NCBI GenBank assembly: GCA_902801325.1
Contig: CADCHQ010000001.1
Span: forward strand, 1 to 64,000
Origin: an uncultured Bacteroidales bacterium
GTDB lineage: Bacteria > Bacteroidota > Bacteroidia > Bacteroidales > Bacteroidaceae
Length of the DNA stretch: 64,000 bases
Reading direction: 5' to 3'
Shown here: positions 43,152 through 52,703 of the stretch, in pieces
How positions within the stretch are numbered: position 1 is the first letter of the stretch
How the letters are laid out: each line of letters starts with the position of its first letter
Program-made: the position numbers and the translations under genes
The notes under the pieces: generated by a model
The model's database searches: none
What the model saw: the letters and a program-made list of their open reading frames with translations, nothing else
What the model was told of the DNA's origin: nothing

Positions 43152-44297
43152 TTAGGAAATACAAGAATTTTCAGCCTGAATTTTCTTTTTCATCTCATCC
43201 ATCCATGGGGCAACATAACTGAAGAACATGCGATAGCCCTCACAGAGATAGCAACGACCATCGGGCAGGATGCGCGTTCGTGGGCACTCACCATTGCAGG
43301 CAAAGAGCCATTCGCACTCGCGACACTGCTGGGAGAGAGCATCGCACTTCATTCGACCAAAAGCCTCTTGTTCAGGGCTGTACATCATCTCCACCAAATG
43401 CTTGTCGCGAAGGTTGCCCAACTTATACTGAGGGAAGACGAAATGGTCGCAACTGTAGACATCGCCATTGAATTCCATGACACCCGCATGACCACACGAG
43501 TGAGCCATAGTGCATACGCCAGGAACCACTCCACACCAGTTGCAGAGGGTGGCATCGAAGAGTTGGACAAACATCTCGCCTACATCGCCATGACTGACCC
43601 ACTCGTCGAAGACTGCACAGAGGAACTCACCCCACTGACGCGGACCTACATTGAAGGGAGCAGGAGTACCGTCGGGCATACGCTCGACAATGGGTGTAAA
43701 CTGAAGATAGCGACATTGGAGATCGTCGCGGAAGAAGCGATAAAAGTCAAGGGGATAGTCGGCGTTGTAGTCGTTGACAACGGCCATCGCATTCCACTCC
43801 ACCTGAAAGCGGTTGAGAATGTCGATGCCCTTGCGCACCTTTGCCCAAGTTGGCATTCCCTGCCGTGTGCGACGATATTCGTCGTGGAACTCCTGAGGTC
43901 CGTCGATGCTGACGCCCACAAGCCACCCTTCGTCGTGCAGGAATCGTGCCCATTCCTCAGTTATCAGTGTGCCGTTGGTTTGTATGCTGTTGGAGATGGT
44001 CTTGCCGTTGGCGTATTTCTTCTGTAGTTCAATAGCTCGCTTGTAGAACGACAATGGACGCATCATGGTCTCACCACCGTGCCAGGTAAACAGCACTTCG
44101 CCTGCCATCTGAGCACCTATGTATTCCTCTATGAATCGTTCGAGCAACTCCTCACTCATCACGTGGCGTGGTTCGTCGTCGTAGAGGTGCTGCTTCTCGA
44201 GGTAGTAGCAGTATTCGCACGCCAGATTGCAACGAGCCCCAACGGGCTTGAGCATCACGTAGAGCGGACGGGAGAGAGAGAAGATGGAACTATCCAT
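43152..44297 (-). CDS. Anaerobic sulfatase-maturating radical SAM enzyme
   Basis: 381 residues. The radical-SAM cluster motif is CNLACEYCYYLEK (about residues 23-35). The C-terminal SPASM region has further Cys sets: CGHAGVMEFNGDVYSCDHF, then CDALSQQCRECEWLFACNGECPRTR. Together they give the three iron-sulfur clusters typical of anSME. It converts the active-site Ser or Cys of sulfatases to formylglycine without oxygen. The serine-type sulfatase at 30697-32286 is an obvious client. It is flanked by the hexosamine kinase and GH20 genes. Confidence 0.92.
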   Translation of the reverse strand: MDSSIFSLSRPLYVMLKPVGARCNLACEYCYYLEKQHLYDDEPRHVMSEELLERFIEEYIGAQMAGEVLFTWHGGETMMRPLSFYKRAIELQKKYANGKTISNSIQTNGTLITEEWARFLHDEGWLVGVSIDGPQEFHDEYRRTRQGMPTWAKVRKGIDILNRFQVEWNAMAVVNDYNADYPLDFYRFFRDDLQCRYLQFTPIVERMPDGTPAPFNVGPRQWGEFLCAVFDEWVSHGDVGEMFVQLFDATLCNWCGVVPGVCTMAHSCGHAGVMEFNGDVYSCDHFVFPQYKLGNLRDKHLVEMMYSPEQEAFGRMKCDALSQQCRECEWLFACNGECPRTRILPDGRCYLCEGYRMFFSYVAPWMDEMKKKIQAENSCIS

Positions 44298-44434
44298 AAT
44301 TCACATTTTATAATATTACTCGCCCTTTAAGGGCAATCACGAGTCAGGCGTTCTTGCTCCTCTTCGCTACGCAAGCGTCCTGAAGGCCGAGCGAGCGATT
44401 GGGGAACTTGCGACGGAGGGCGGTTAGAGTGGGT
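44298..44434. repeat. Intergenic copy of a dispersed repeat
   Basis: CGCCCTTTAAGGGCAATC, then GAGTCAGGCGT, and later GATTGGGGAACTTGCGACGG recur with small changes at 62921-62977. A palindromic TTCGCTACGCAAGCG string lies between. No gene is seen here. Confidence 0.7.
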
Positions 44435-46081
44435 CTACTGAAAGATGTGTTTGCCATACTGATAACCTCGAAGGTCGAGCATCTCGCGATCAAGTGACAT
44501 ACGCCTACGGAAGTCTTCGAAATCCTTTCCCGACTGGGGTGTCCATCCTGCCTCAGCAACAGCCATCAGGCGAGGAAGAGCAAGGTATTCGAGATAGTCG
44601 TTGGTGCCTACCCACTCGCACCAGAAGGTGGCTTGAACGCCCGTGTAGAAGGGTTGTAGATGGGCAGGAACATCTTCAGGCACAGGCACATAGTTATAGC
44701 AACGTTCCACCGTATCGTCGCCCTTCCCTGCCCCATCAGGTTCACCAGGATCTTCGCTTTGCTTGCGATTGATATAGTAACTACCCGTGGCCGAATGGAT
44801 GTCGGAAACTATGTTCTGGAACCCGTTCTCTGCAGCCATCAAAGCAGCTTTTTGACATGGATACCAGCAGAAGATGAGGGGATTGTTCTTCTTTACACGT
44901 GCCAAATCGCTGCCCTGAGCAGTGATGCTCTCATTCCAAAGCAAAGTACGCTTACCACGAGTGGCAAGGAAGTCGCTCATCTCCTCAGTGAATCGACTCT
45001 GCAACTCACGGAAGTTCTTCATGCCTTCCTCCTTCAACAGACGTTGGCAATCGGCATTGGTCTCCCAAGCATTGGTAGGACACTCGTCGCCTCCTATGTG
45101 GAAATAAGGGCCTGGGAAGATGTCGCAAAGTTCGGCAAGGACGTCCTTGGCAAACTGTATGGCACGTGGGTTGGCAACATTCAGCACATCTCGACTCACA
45201 CCTCCCGTCGTCCAAACGGTAACAGGATGTGAGGGGTCGCAACCATACTCAGGATATGCCGCCAGAGCCGCCACAAAGTGGCCAGGCATGTCCACCTCAG
45301 GTATCACAGTAATGTGACGCTGGGCACAGTATTCCACCACCTCGAGCATCTCCTCTCGCGTATAGAAATAAGGACCATAGGGTTCATTGGTCCAGTAGGT
45401 GCCTCGCTTCATGTCAGTAATCCGGCAATTGGGGGCTGTAGCACCAACGGTGGTCAGACGAGGATATTTCTTGATTTCAGCACGCCAACCTTGGTCGTCG
45501 GTAAGATGCCAATGGAAATAGTTCATCTTGTATGCGGCCATGATGTCTATCATGCGCTTGAGCTGCTCCACGCCAAAGAAATGACGACTGACATCGAGCA
45601 TGAATCCACGATAGCGGAAACGGGGTTCGTCGGCAATAGTGACTACTGGCAAGGTATACTTCCGACGGGCATCATACTTGCGAGCCATAACATTGGCAGG
45701 AAGCATCTTCTTGAGGGATTGGAAGGCATAAAAGAAACCTGCCGAGGTGGAAGCCTCAACCTTTACACCTTCAGTCGTTACGGCAAGTCGATAACCTTCT
45801 GGTGAACAATCCGTAACTAGTTGCATACGGATAGCTCCTTCACTACTGCTTTGAGCAGAGGCTTGCAACCCTGTGGCTGCATTCAAGTCGCTGACGAAAC
45901 GAGCGGCTTCGCGACTGAGGCTATCGGGAAGCGAACCATAGGCCACTACCAAATGCGAAGGTAACAGGAAACTCCCCTGCCCCTCTGCCATTTGTTTGGG
46001 ACGAGGCGTGAGATTGACAAGGGATTGTGCCCACATCCCCACTGCCGAGCACAACAACAAGATGACTAGTATCTTTTTCAT
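44435..46081 (-). CDS. Beta-N-acetylhexosaminidase, glycoside hydrolase family 20
   Basis: 548 residues from ATG 46081 (signal peptide MKKILVILLLCSAVGMWAQ); an ATG three codons earlier is possible. The N-terminal GH20b domain (about 25-150) precedes the catalytic barrel. Landmarks are RGFMLDVSRHFFGVEQLKRM, WHLTDDQGWRAEIKKYP, HITVIPEVDMPGH and PYFHIGGDECPT, where Asp-Glu is the catalytic pair for substrate-assisted cleavage of terminal GlcNAc/GalNAc. Probably periplasmic or surface. It pairs with the hexosamine kinase and sulfatase maturase for host-glycan use. Confidence 0.92.
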   Translation of the reverse strand: MKKILVILLLCSAVGMWAQSLVNLTPRPKQMAEGQGSFLLPSHLVVAYGSLPDSLSREAARFVSDLNAATGLQASAQSSSEGAIRMQLVTDCSPEGYRLAVTTEGVKVEASTSAGFFYAFQSLKKMLPANVMARKYDARRKYTLPVVTIADEPRFRYRGFMLDVSRHFFGVEQLKRMIDIMAAYKMNYFHWHLTDDQGWRAEIKKYPRLTTVGATAPNCRITDMKRGTYWTNEPYGPYFYTREEMLEVVEYCAQRHITVIPEVDMPGHFVAALAAYPEYGCDPSHPVTVWTTGGVSRDVLNVANPRAIQFAKDVLAELCDIFPGPYFHIGGDECPTNAWETNADCQRLLKEEGMKNFRELQSRFTEEMSDFLATRGKRTLLWNESITAQGSDLARVKKNNPLIFCWYPCQKAALMAAENGFQNIVSDIHSATGSYYINRKQSEDPGEPDGAGKGDDTVERCYNYVPVPEDVPAHLQPFYTGVQATFWCEWVGTNDYLEYLALPRLMAVAEAGWTPQSGKDFEDFRRRMSLDREMLDLRGYQYGKHIFQ

Positions 46082-46091
46082 GGCACACAAG

Positions 46092-47321
46092 TTATAAGTT
46101 TTCTATCTGACGATGAACGGGATACCACACGATAAGTGCACTAACAACCACCACAGTGAGCAACACAAGCACAATGTCCCAAGCGCGAACGACCACGGGA
46201 TAACTCTCCACAATGAAGGCTCCTTCGCTCTTGCCCATGGCTATCAAGCCATATTGCTGCTGCAGCCAGCACAAAGCCACACCAATGGCAACACCCACCA
46301 AGGCACCAAGCAAACTGATCATGTTGCCCTCCAGAATGAAGATGCGTCGCACATCGCCTGGTGCTGCACCTAAGTTACGCAGCATCTGTATGTCGTTTTC
46401 CTTATCAATCATGAGCATGGAAAGCGAACCTATGATGTTGAAACTGGCCACCAACAGAATGAAAGTGAGGAAGAGGTAGGCTATGAGTTTTTCGATGCGC
46501 ATGATGCGAAAGACATCGTCTTGCTGCTCATAGCGGTCTTGCACCACAAACTTGTTACCCAGTTGGCGAGAGATATCGCGCTTGACTTTTCGCACATTTG
46601 CGCCTTCCTTCAACGACAATTCCACTTGAGAGATGCGCCCTTGCTGGTCGAAAAGGTGTTGAGCAAAGCCGAGTGAAGTAAGAATGTAATTGGCATCATA
46701 CTTCGCCTGTTTCACCTGAAACACATAACCCGAACTCATCAGTTCATCGCCATTAAAACTGCTCATGGGATTACCCATGTTCACTCGCTCACCTCGCTTG
46801 GGAGCATAAACTTGCAAGGGTGTTTCGAAGTCAGGACGAAGGCCTAATTGCATAGCCAACTGAATGCCTGGAATGCCAAACTCAAGCACATCGGCATGCA
46901 GCACCACACCTTCCTCCATCTCGGGATAAAGCAGACGATCGAGAGCCATCTGCTTGGTGAAATTATCAGCCATACCCTTTATGGTCACTACCACTTGCTG
47001 ACCCTCGCGAACCACAAGGGCTTGGTCCTGCAAGCAGGGAGTGAGTACAGCCACATCGGGATGCTGGCGAAGGGATGTGATGGCAGGGTCGTTTAAGGAG
47101 AATGTGCGTCCTTCAGCCAAAGTAACCTTCAGTTGTGGGTCGAAGTCAGTAAACAAGTCAGCCACTAACCCCCTAAAGCCATTAAAGACACTCAACGTAC
47201 AAACCATAGCCAACGACGCAATGGCAACACCACAGGCCGATATGCCTGAAATGATGTTGATGGCATGATGACTCTTCTTCGAGAAGAGATAACGCCAGGC
47301 TATGAAGAATCTGTAATTCAC
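46092..47321 (-). CDS. FtsX-like ABC permease (LolC/E-type)
   Basis: 409 residues beginning with GTG at 47321. One N-terminal helix (about 20-45), a large periplasmic domain (about 50-265, AEGRTFSLNDPAITSLRQHPDVAVLTP region) and three C-terminal helices with LIAYLFLTFILLVASFNIIGSL. This is the layout of lipoprotein-releasing permeases. A partner ATPase is not in the window. The gene is the last of the aroQ/O-methyltransferase/rbfA set, with a gap of 33 nt from rbfA. Confidence 0.82.
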   Translation of the reverse strand: MNYRFFIAWRYLFSKKSHHAINIISGISACGVAIASLAMVCTLSVFNGFRGLVADLFTDFDPQLKVTLAEGRTFSLNDPAITSLRQHPDVAVLTPCLQDQALVVREGQQVVVTIKGMADNFTKQMALDRLLYPEMEEGVVLHADVLEFGIPGIQLAMQLGLRPDFETPLQVYAPKRGERVNMGNPMSSFNGDELMSSGYVFQVKQAKYDANYILTSLGFAQHLFDQQGRISQVELSLKEGANVRKVKRDISRQLGNKFVVQDRYEQQDDVFRIMRIEKLIAYLFLTFILLVASFNIIGSLSMLMIDKENDIQMLRNLGAAPGDVRRIFILEGNMISLLGALVGVAIGVALCWLQQQYGLIAMGKSEGAFIVESYPVVVRAWDIVLVLLTVVVVSALIVWYPVHRQIENL

Positions 47322-47354
47322 TATATTTAATGGCTAAGGGCGAAAGGCTAATGG

Positions 47355-47729
47355 CTAATTCTCACCTTCCTCTTCGCTTGTATTTTCGTCGTTTCGCACG
47401 CCCAGCAGTTCATCGATATGCTCGGCATAGTCGAGTGAGTCGTCGATGAAGAACTTCAGTTCAGGAACGATGCGCAACTGATGACGCATGCGAGTGCCCA
47501 GTTCAAAGCGTACCTGCTTCTGATTGGCATTGATATTGCCCACAATCTCCTCAGCACGCTCGCTTGGGAACACACTTAGATAGACGCGGCAAACACTCAT
47601 GTCAGGACTAATGCGACATTGGCTCACTGACACCAACACCCCACGCATCTGACGCGTCTGTGCTACAAACATCTCGCTCAGTTCTTTTTGTATGAGACGA
47701 GCAACTTTATTTTGTCTTGTACTGTCCAT
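47355..47729 (-). CDS. rbfA: 30S ribosome-binding factor A
   Basis: 124 residues. RQNKVARLIQKELSEMF at the N-terminus and the KH-like core (VSVSQCRISPDMSVCRVYLSVFP, then LGTRMRHQLRIVPELKFFIDDSLDYAEHID in two stretches) match RbfA. It acts in late 16S rRNA 5'-end maturation. The tail EEEGEN is acidic. It lies 4 nt after the O-methyltransferase stop. Confidence 0.92.
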   Translation of the reverse strand: MDSTRQNKVARLIQKELSEMFVAQTRQMRGVLVSVSQCRISPDMSVCRVYLSVFPSERAEEIVGNINANQKQVRFELGTRMRHQLRIVPELKFFIDDSLDYAEHIDELLGVRNDENTSEEEGEN

Positions 47730-47733
47730 TATT

Positions 47734-48381
47734 TCACTTTTTTCTAATTATTGTCAGACCGTCACGGACGGGCACTATCACCTTCTCCACCCTGTCGTCG
47801 TTCGCCAGCAAATCGTTGAATGCCTTTATACCCAAGGTCTGTAGGTCGCTCTCGCGAGTATGCTCTTCCACAACATGGCCATACCAAAGTGTGTTATCGG
47901 CAATGATGATACCTCCCTGTCGCACACGAGGCAACAGCATCTCGTAGAACTCAACATAGTGACGTTTGTCAGCATCCACAAAGGCGAGGTCGATATCCTT
48001 CAAGTCCATTTGCGGTATCAACTGCAAGGCATCTCCAATGTGCAACTGTATCTTGTCGGCATAGGCCGAACCCTCTATCCACGGACGGGTAAAGTCCTCT
48101 TGTTCGTCGTAGATTTCGAAGGTGTGCAGCACAGCACCATCCTCCAAACCTTCGGCTATGCACAATGCCGAATACCCGCTAAAAGTCCCAAGTTCCACCA
48201 CTAGGCGAGGTTGGACCATGCGGGTAAACATCTTCAGCAAACGGCCCTGAATGTGGCCACATGCCATCTGCCCGTAGGACAATCGCAGTTGCGTGTCACG
48301 ATACAAGCGATGCAAGTAGTCACCCTCAGGGTCGATGTGACTGCGGATGTAATCGTCTAAATTATCAACGCTCAACGCCAA
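47734..48381 (-). CDS. O-methyltransferase (family 3, SAM-dependent)
   Basis: 215 residues. SAM loop VVELGTFSGYSALCIAEGL, second acidic residue in LHTFEIYDEQE, and the metal-binding region LAFVDADKRHYVEFYEMLLP followed by IIIADNTLWYGHV: the catechol-O-methyltransferase-like family 3 pattern with Asp metal ligands. Substrate unknown. Adjacent to aroQ, though a role in aromatic metabolism is only suggested by position. Confidence 0.85.
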   Translation of the reverse strand: MALSVDNLDDYIRSHIDPEGDYLHRLYRDTQLRLSYGQMACGHIQGRLLKMFTRMVQPRLVVELGTFSGYSALCIAEGLEDGAVLHTFEIYDEQEDFTRPWIEGSAYADKIQLHIGDALQLIPQMDLKDIDLAFVDADKRHYVEFYEMLLPRVRQGGIIIADNTLWYGHVVEEHTRESDLQTLGIKAFNDLLANDDRVEKVIVPVRDGLTIIRKK

Positions 48382-48388
48382 TGGTCAA

Positions 48389-48811
48389 TTATCCCAAGAA
48401 ACCCTCCAGTGCCAGGCGGTATGAGTCGAGTCCGAAACCAACTACCACACCCTTGCATGCTGCAGAAATGCGGCTTGTGTGGCGGAACTCCTCACGGGTA
48501 TAGACGTTAGAGATATGGACCTCTATGACTGGCGTACTGATGGCCTTGATTGCATCGTAAATGGCATAACTTGTGTGCGTGTAGGCACCAGCGTCGAGGA
48601 TGATACCATCGAACTTGCCAAAGCCTGCCTCATGCAGTTTGTCGATGAGTGCGCCTTCCATATTGCTCTGGAAATAGTCGATGCGCTCGTTAGGATATCG
48701 TTCGCGCAACTTCTCCAGATAACCTTTAAAGTCATGCACTCCGTAAATCTCGGTTTCGCGTTTGCCCAATAAATTCAGGTTTGGGCCATTCATGATAAGA
48801 ATTCTTTTCAT
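48389..48811 (-). CDS. aroQ: 3-dehydroquinate dehydratase, type II
   Basis: 140 residues. The N-terminus ILIMNGPNLNLLGKRETEIYG carries the catalytic Arg/Tyr lid region, and ILDAGAYTHTSYAIYDAI and PVIEVHISNVYTREEFRHTS carry substrate-binding residues, including the catalytic His. Third step of the shikimate pathway. It heads the operon with the O-methyltransferase, rbfA and the permease. A -7 box (TATCTTTG) lies on the minus strand at 48839-48846. Confidence 0.93.
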   Translation of the reverse strand: MKRILIMNGPNLNLLGKRETEIYGVHDFKGYLEKLRERYPNERIDYFQSNMEGALIDKLHEAGFGKFDGIILDAGAYTHTSYAIYDAIKAISTPVIEVHISNVYTREEFRHTSRISAACKGVVVGFGLDSYRLALEGFLG

Positions 48812-48838
48812 AGTACTATAATTTCAGTTACTCGTGGC

Positions 48839-48846
48839 AAAGATAC
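48839..48846 (-). promoter_or_regulatory. -7 box (TATCTTTG) of the aroQ operon
   Basis: A perfect TAnnTTTG 28 nt before the aroQ ATG. The -33 region is AT-rich without a clear TTG. Confidence 0.6.
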
Positions 48847-48889
48847 GATAAATTAATTGAAAATTAAAAATTTGAAAATTAAAAATTAT

Positions 48890-51775
48890 TTAGTGAATGA
48901 CGATGATGCGACAAACAACGGCTTTTTTGCCGTCGCTCGTGTTTGCAACCACATGATAGACTCCGCTTGAAACCCTACGGCCGTGTTTATTACAACCATT
49001 CCACGTGAATGTACCTCCATTGCTCACTCCGTTCCACACGAGTTGACCTGTGGACGAGAGTATTTTCACCTCACTGTCCATTGTAAGTCCACGTACGACA
49101 ATAGGACCTGTATATTCAGGACGCACGGGATTGGGATAGGCAACGATATTATCTGACTTCAGGCTCTCTTCTGTTTCTGTGGCATCGCTGATGTAACTGC
49201 ACAAGCCCTCGTCTGTACCAATCATTAGCATACCTGAGGTGGGATGAACAGCCAAGCACTGAATGTTGTTGGACGGCAAAGGACTGTCTTCGGCTTGGAA
49301 GTGTTGCAACAGTTCCTGTCCGTCGGCACTGACCAGATAGAGACCATTTGAGTTTGTACCTATCCACTTGCGATTGGCAGGATCAACAACAATGCAAGTA
49401 ACGGCTACACCTGAAAGCAGATAGTCGGCAAGGTTGGTTCCGTCGTTACGCGATATCTTGATTTGCTCAAAGGTGAAATCGTTGTTGAAGAAGGTGGTGG
49501 CGTCATTGATGACGAAAAGTCCCAACTGTGTGCCACACCAAATGCGACCGTCGAAGTCTTCGGCCATACAATAGAACTGGTCAGGCGAATAACTCGTACC
49601 ATCCTGATTCACAATAGTCTGGCGAAGCAGATGCTTATCGTCTCGCACGGTGTTAAGCGTTCCGTTCGTATGGAATCCGAAGAAACCACGCCCATCGACA
49701 CGCCTACTGATGAGGAACTTCACGCCACTGGTGGTGAAGAGATAGTCATCAGGAGTCTCTATACCGGCAATCTCGTTGTAATAAAGCGAACGCCAACGAC
49801 CTGAAGGTTCGAGTATGCGAACAATGGTATCAGTCTGCTGGTTCATTATCCAGAGATTGCCTTCCTCGTCATATTGCAAACCTGTGCATCCCACATAGTT
49901 CAAGCCCAGCTCGCGACCACCAACCTCAATCTGACACAGAGGACTGTTCTCGCTGTTATAGAGTTTCACAAACTTGGCATCGCGATACTCATACAAGCCT
50001 GTTCTATAGCCACTTCCGAAGTGATGGTTAGCGTCATTGGGATCTTGCACAAGGTGAGTCATATTCCAAATGTGCAAGTCGGGATATTGCTCTGCAGGTG
50101 TCTTTTCATCGAAGTTGGTCCATTGTCCGTCCTCATAATACATGGCAGTGGCAGGGTTATAGATGGCATAGGGAGTATTGATACCTCCTGCCACGAGCAG
50201 ACGGTCGCCAACATATTGCATGCGATAGAAGAGGTCACGAACGGGGCTGTTGGGACGGATGGAACCTACGGCTTCTGCAAAGCTCTCACCCAACTTATAA
50301 CCCTTGAGCCCAGCTATACCTTCGCTTGCCCAATACAGTCCTCCTGCATAAGAAAGGGACTGCCATTGGTTGTCAAAGGCAATGCGCTTGGATTGTGAAG
50401 TACTCGAAAAGAGACAAACCTCCGACGGAGTGACATAGGCCAGATTGCCGTTGACCAGAGAGATGAACTTGACTCCTGTGGCCAACTGTGTCATACCCAT
50501 CGCATTGTCGTTGATGCGGAAGAGTTTGTCTTGATATAAGGCATAGACCTGACCATCGAAGGTGAGCATCTGTTTGTAACCATTGCCAACTGACGACTGC
50601 TTCTTCCAGTTGGAGAGCAAGTGCTTGTTCTCGTTCGTGGAATAATAGACACCATCGTAAGCGCCTATATAGATGACACCCTCCCTGACAGCAATAGCCT
50701 GAACGGCCACACCCAATTGATAGGTTTCGCGTATAACACACTCCTGCATGTCGACAGTAATAAAGCCAAAGCCTGTGGCCAAATAAGCGGTGTTGCCATC
50801 GACAAAGACGTGATTGACCGTCTTGTTGGACAGGGTGCTCGACTTCAGGCTGGCAATGTTGACAACCTCATCGTCGAGACTCAACAGGTCGATGTTGCAG
50901 TTCTCATAGACAAGAATCAAGCGTTTGGCCGACTGGCTGTAAGCCATGTGAGCGATGTGGATATCGTTCAGGTCGTCGAGAGAATTATAGGTGCGGACAG
51001 AAGTGTCCTCAGTGTCATAAGCCAACAGATTACCGTTAGCCAAACTATAGACTTTCGAACCAACACCAAGGCTATGCGTCGAGATGCAGTATGAGGGGTA
51101 GACCTGCCACTGACCTATTTCCTGTGCCCATAAGGCCTGAGGGCTTAACGCAAAAGACAAAGGGCTTAAGAGCAGAAGGCATAGGAGCAGTCGCAGGAAG
51201 GCGGCCAGCTTCTGTGTGGCACGTCCGCGATGACTGATACGGTTCTTCTCCTGTGGTCCCATCTCAGCAAAACTGCATCCACTCTCAAGCGGAGCAAAGA
51301 TGGGGTCATAGCCAAAGCCGTCAGTTCCCTTCTTCTCGCGCAGGATTTCGCCTTCGACAATGCCTTCGAACAGATGTTCTTCGCCATTCTTCACCAATGC
51401 TATGGCTGTGCGGAAACGAGCACGCCGATTGTCGGCAAGTGCCAACTTGTCGAGCAGACAACGGATATTGGCCTCGGAATCATGGCTCTCTCCGTAACCG
51501 TTCATCTCACCAAATCTTGCGGTATAGATGCCTGGTTGCCCACCAAGTGCCTCAACCTCGAGTCCCGTGTCGTCGGCAAAGCAATCCATCCCATAATGGT
51601 CGTGGACGTAACGGGCTTTTTGCAAGGCATTACCCTCGATGGTGTCGGAGGTCTCAGGAATGTCCTCGTGACATCCGATATCTTGCAAGCCGAGCACCTC
51701 GAAACGCCCGTCAAGAATTTGACGGATTTCGCGCAACTTGTGCTCGTTGTTCGTAGCCATGATTATCTTTTCCAT
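48890..51775 (-). CDS. In-frame fusion of a non-canonical purine NTP pyrophosphatase (RdgB) with a PorZ-like propeller protein
   Basis: 961 residues. Residues 1-193 are a complete RdgB/HAM1 enzyme: ATNNEHKLREI, CFADDTGLEVEAL, GTDGFGYDPIF and the usual end KNRISHRGRATQKLAAFL. No stop follows. The frame continues into a hydrophobic stretch (RLLLCLLLLSPLSFALSPQALWAQ, about 194-217), then a beta-propeller beginning EIGQWQVYPSYC with IAHMAYSQSAKRLILVYENCNIDLLSL, the pattern of PorZ of the type IX secretion system. It ends in a type IX-style C-terminal domain (VAYPNPVRPEYTG, then SSGVYHVV). A cytosolic enzyme and a secreted protein share one frame, with the signal peptide inside. No ATG or GTG near the junction could start PorZ separately. 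Confidence 0.88.
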   Translation of the reverse strand: MEKIIMATNNEHKLREIRQILDGRFEVLGLQDIGCHEDIPETSDTIEGNALQKARYVHDHYGMDCFADDTGLEVEALGGQPGIYTARFGEMNGYGESHDSEANIRCLLDKLALADNRRARFRTAIALVKNGEEHLFEGIVEGEILREKKGTDGFGYDPIFAPLESGCSFAEMGPQEKNRISHRGRATQKLAAFLRLLLCLLLLSPLSFALSPQALWAQEIGQWQVYPSYCISTHSLGVGSKVYSLANGNLLAYDTEDTSVRTYNSLDDLNDIHIAHMAYSQSAKRLILVYENCNIDLLSLDDEVVNIASLKSSTLSNKTVNHVFVDGNTAYLATGFGFITVDMQECVIRETYQLGVAVQAIAVREGVIYIGAYDGVYYSTNENKHLLSNWKKQSSVGNGYKQMLTFDGQVYALYQDKLFRINDNAMGMTQLATGVKFISLVNGNLAYVTPSEVCLFSSTSQSKRIAFDNQWQSLSYAGGLYWASEGIAGLKGYKLGESFAEAVGSIRPNSPVRDLFYRMQYVGDRLLVAGGINTPYAIYNPATAMYYEDGQWTNFDEKTPAEQYPDLHIWNMTHLVQDPNDANHHFGSGYRTGLYEYRDAKFVKLYNSENSPLCQIEVGGRELGLNYVGCTGLQYDEEGNLWIMNQQTDTIVRILEPSGRWRSLYYNEIAGIETPDDYLFTTSGVKFLISRRVDGRGFFGFHTNGTLNTVRDDKHLLRQTIVNQDGTSYSPDQFYCMAEDFDGRIWCGTQLGLFVINDATTFFNNDFTFEQIKISRNDGTNLADYLLSGVAVTCIVVDPANRKWIGTNSNGLYLVSADGQELLQHFQAEDSPLPSNNIQCLAVHPTSGMLMIGTDEGLCSYISDATETEESLKSDNIVAYPNPVRPEYTGPIVVRGLTMDSEVKILSSTGQLVWNGVSNGGTFTWNGCNKHGRRVSSGVYHVVANTSDGKKAVVCRIIVIH

Positions 51776-52683
51776 TATTTCTTGATTTTATCAAATCCTT
51801 CGCCAAACACGCCTTCCACATTACTCATCGTGACAAAGGCCTTGGGGTCGATGATGCGGATGAGACGGAAGATGTGACGACTTTCTTGTTTGCGAGCCAT
51901 AATGAGCAGAACCTTGCGGTGTTCCTTGCTGTACCAACCTTCGCCATGAAGCACGGTTACTCCGCGTTCCACCTTTTCGTTGATGGCTTGGGCTATCTCG
52001 GCATATTGGTCAGAAATAATCATAAACTGCACACTCTGCCGAGCACCGTTGACCACATAATCGACCATCGTGATGCTCAGGAACAAGGCAATGTAGCAGG
52101 TTACCAGAGTCTCGAGGTCGTGATAGATGAACCACGAAGATGAGACGATGAAGATGTCGATGCACAGCATGATGCGGCCAAGCGACATGTTGCGATACTT
52201 GTTGATGGTAAGCACAATGATGTCTGTGCCTCCCGTCGAACCGCCTGCCAAGAAGACGATGGCCAAGCCCAATCCCTCGAGCATACCGCCTATGACAGCC
52301 GCCATGAAACGTTGGTCGCCTATGATGCGTATCAGGTGTTCCTTTCCGTCAGGACCTATCTCTGTAAGATAGTTTTGCTGGATGAATTCGATGAGGAACG
52401 AGGCCGCAATTGTTGCGATAAGGGTGCGAAAGCAAAATCGCCATCCCAAGGAATAGAGTCCTATCAACATCAAACCAAAATTGATGATGAAATACGACCA
52501 ACCAGCGTGGAAACCCGTCATATAGTAAATAAACGCCGAGATACCACTCACACCTCCCGTTATCAGTTGGTAGGGCAACATGAAACTGGTGAAGGCAACA
52601 GCAAAAATCGTCAATCCCAGAAATATCTTCAGATAAGTCAGGACTATCTCAACAACAATGGTACTCTTCTTTCCCTTCATCAC
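51775..52683 (-). CDS. YitT-family membrane protein
   Basis: 302 residues with about five to six membrane helices (for example LKIFLGLTIFAVAFTSFMLPYQ and GGMLEGLGLAIVFLAGGSTGGTDII) and a C-terminal cytosolic DUF2179 domain (RGVTVLHGEGWYSKEHRKVLLIM, ending IDPKAFVTMSNVEGVFGEGF). Function poorly defined; possibly a transporter with a regulatory ligand-binding tail. Its stop shares one base with the rdgB start, so they are coupled. Paralogous to the next gene upstream. Confidence 0.82.
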   Translation of the reverse strand: MMKGKKSTIVVEIVLTYLKIFLGLTIFAVAFTSFMLPYQLITGGVSGISAFIYYMTGFHAGWSYFIINFGLMLIGLYSLGWRFCFRTLIATIAASFLIEFIQQNYLTEIGPDGKEHLIRIIGDQRFMAAVIGGMLEGLGLAIVFLAGGSTGGTDIIVLTINKYRNMSLGRIMLCIDIFIVSSSWFIYHDLETLVTCYIALFLSITMVDYVVNGARQSVQFMIISDQYAEIAQAINEKVERGVTVLHGEGWYSKEHRKVLLIMARKQESRHIFRLIRIIDPKAFVTMSNVEGVFGEGFDKIKK

Positions 52684-52703
52684 AATATCCTCAATCTTTC
52701 GTT

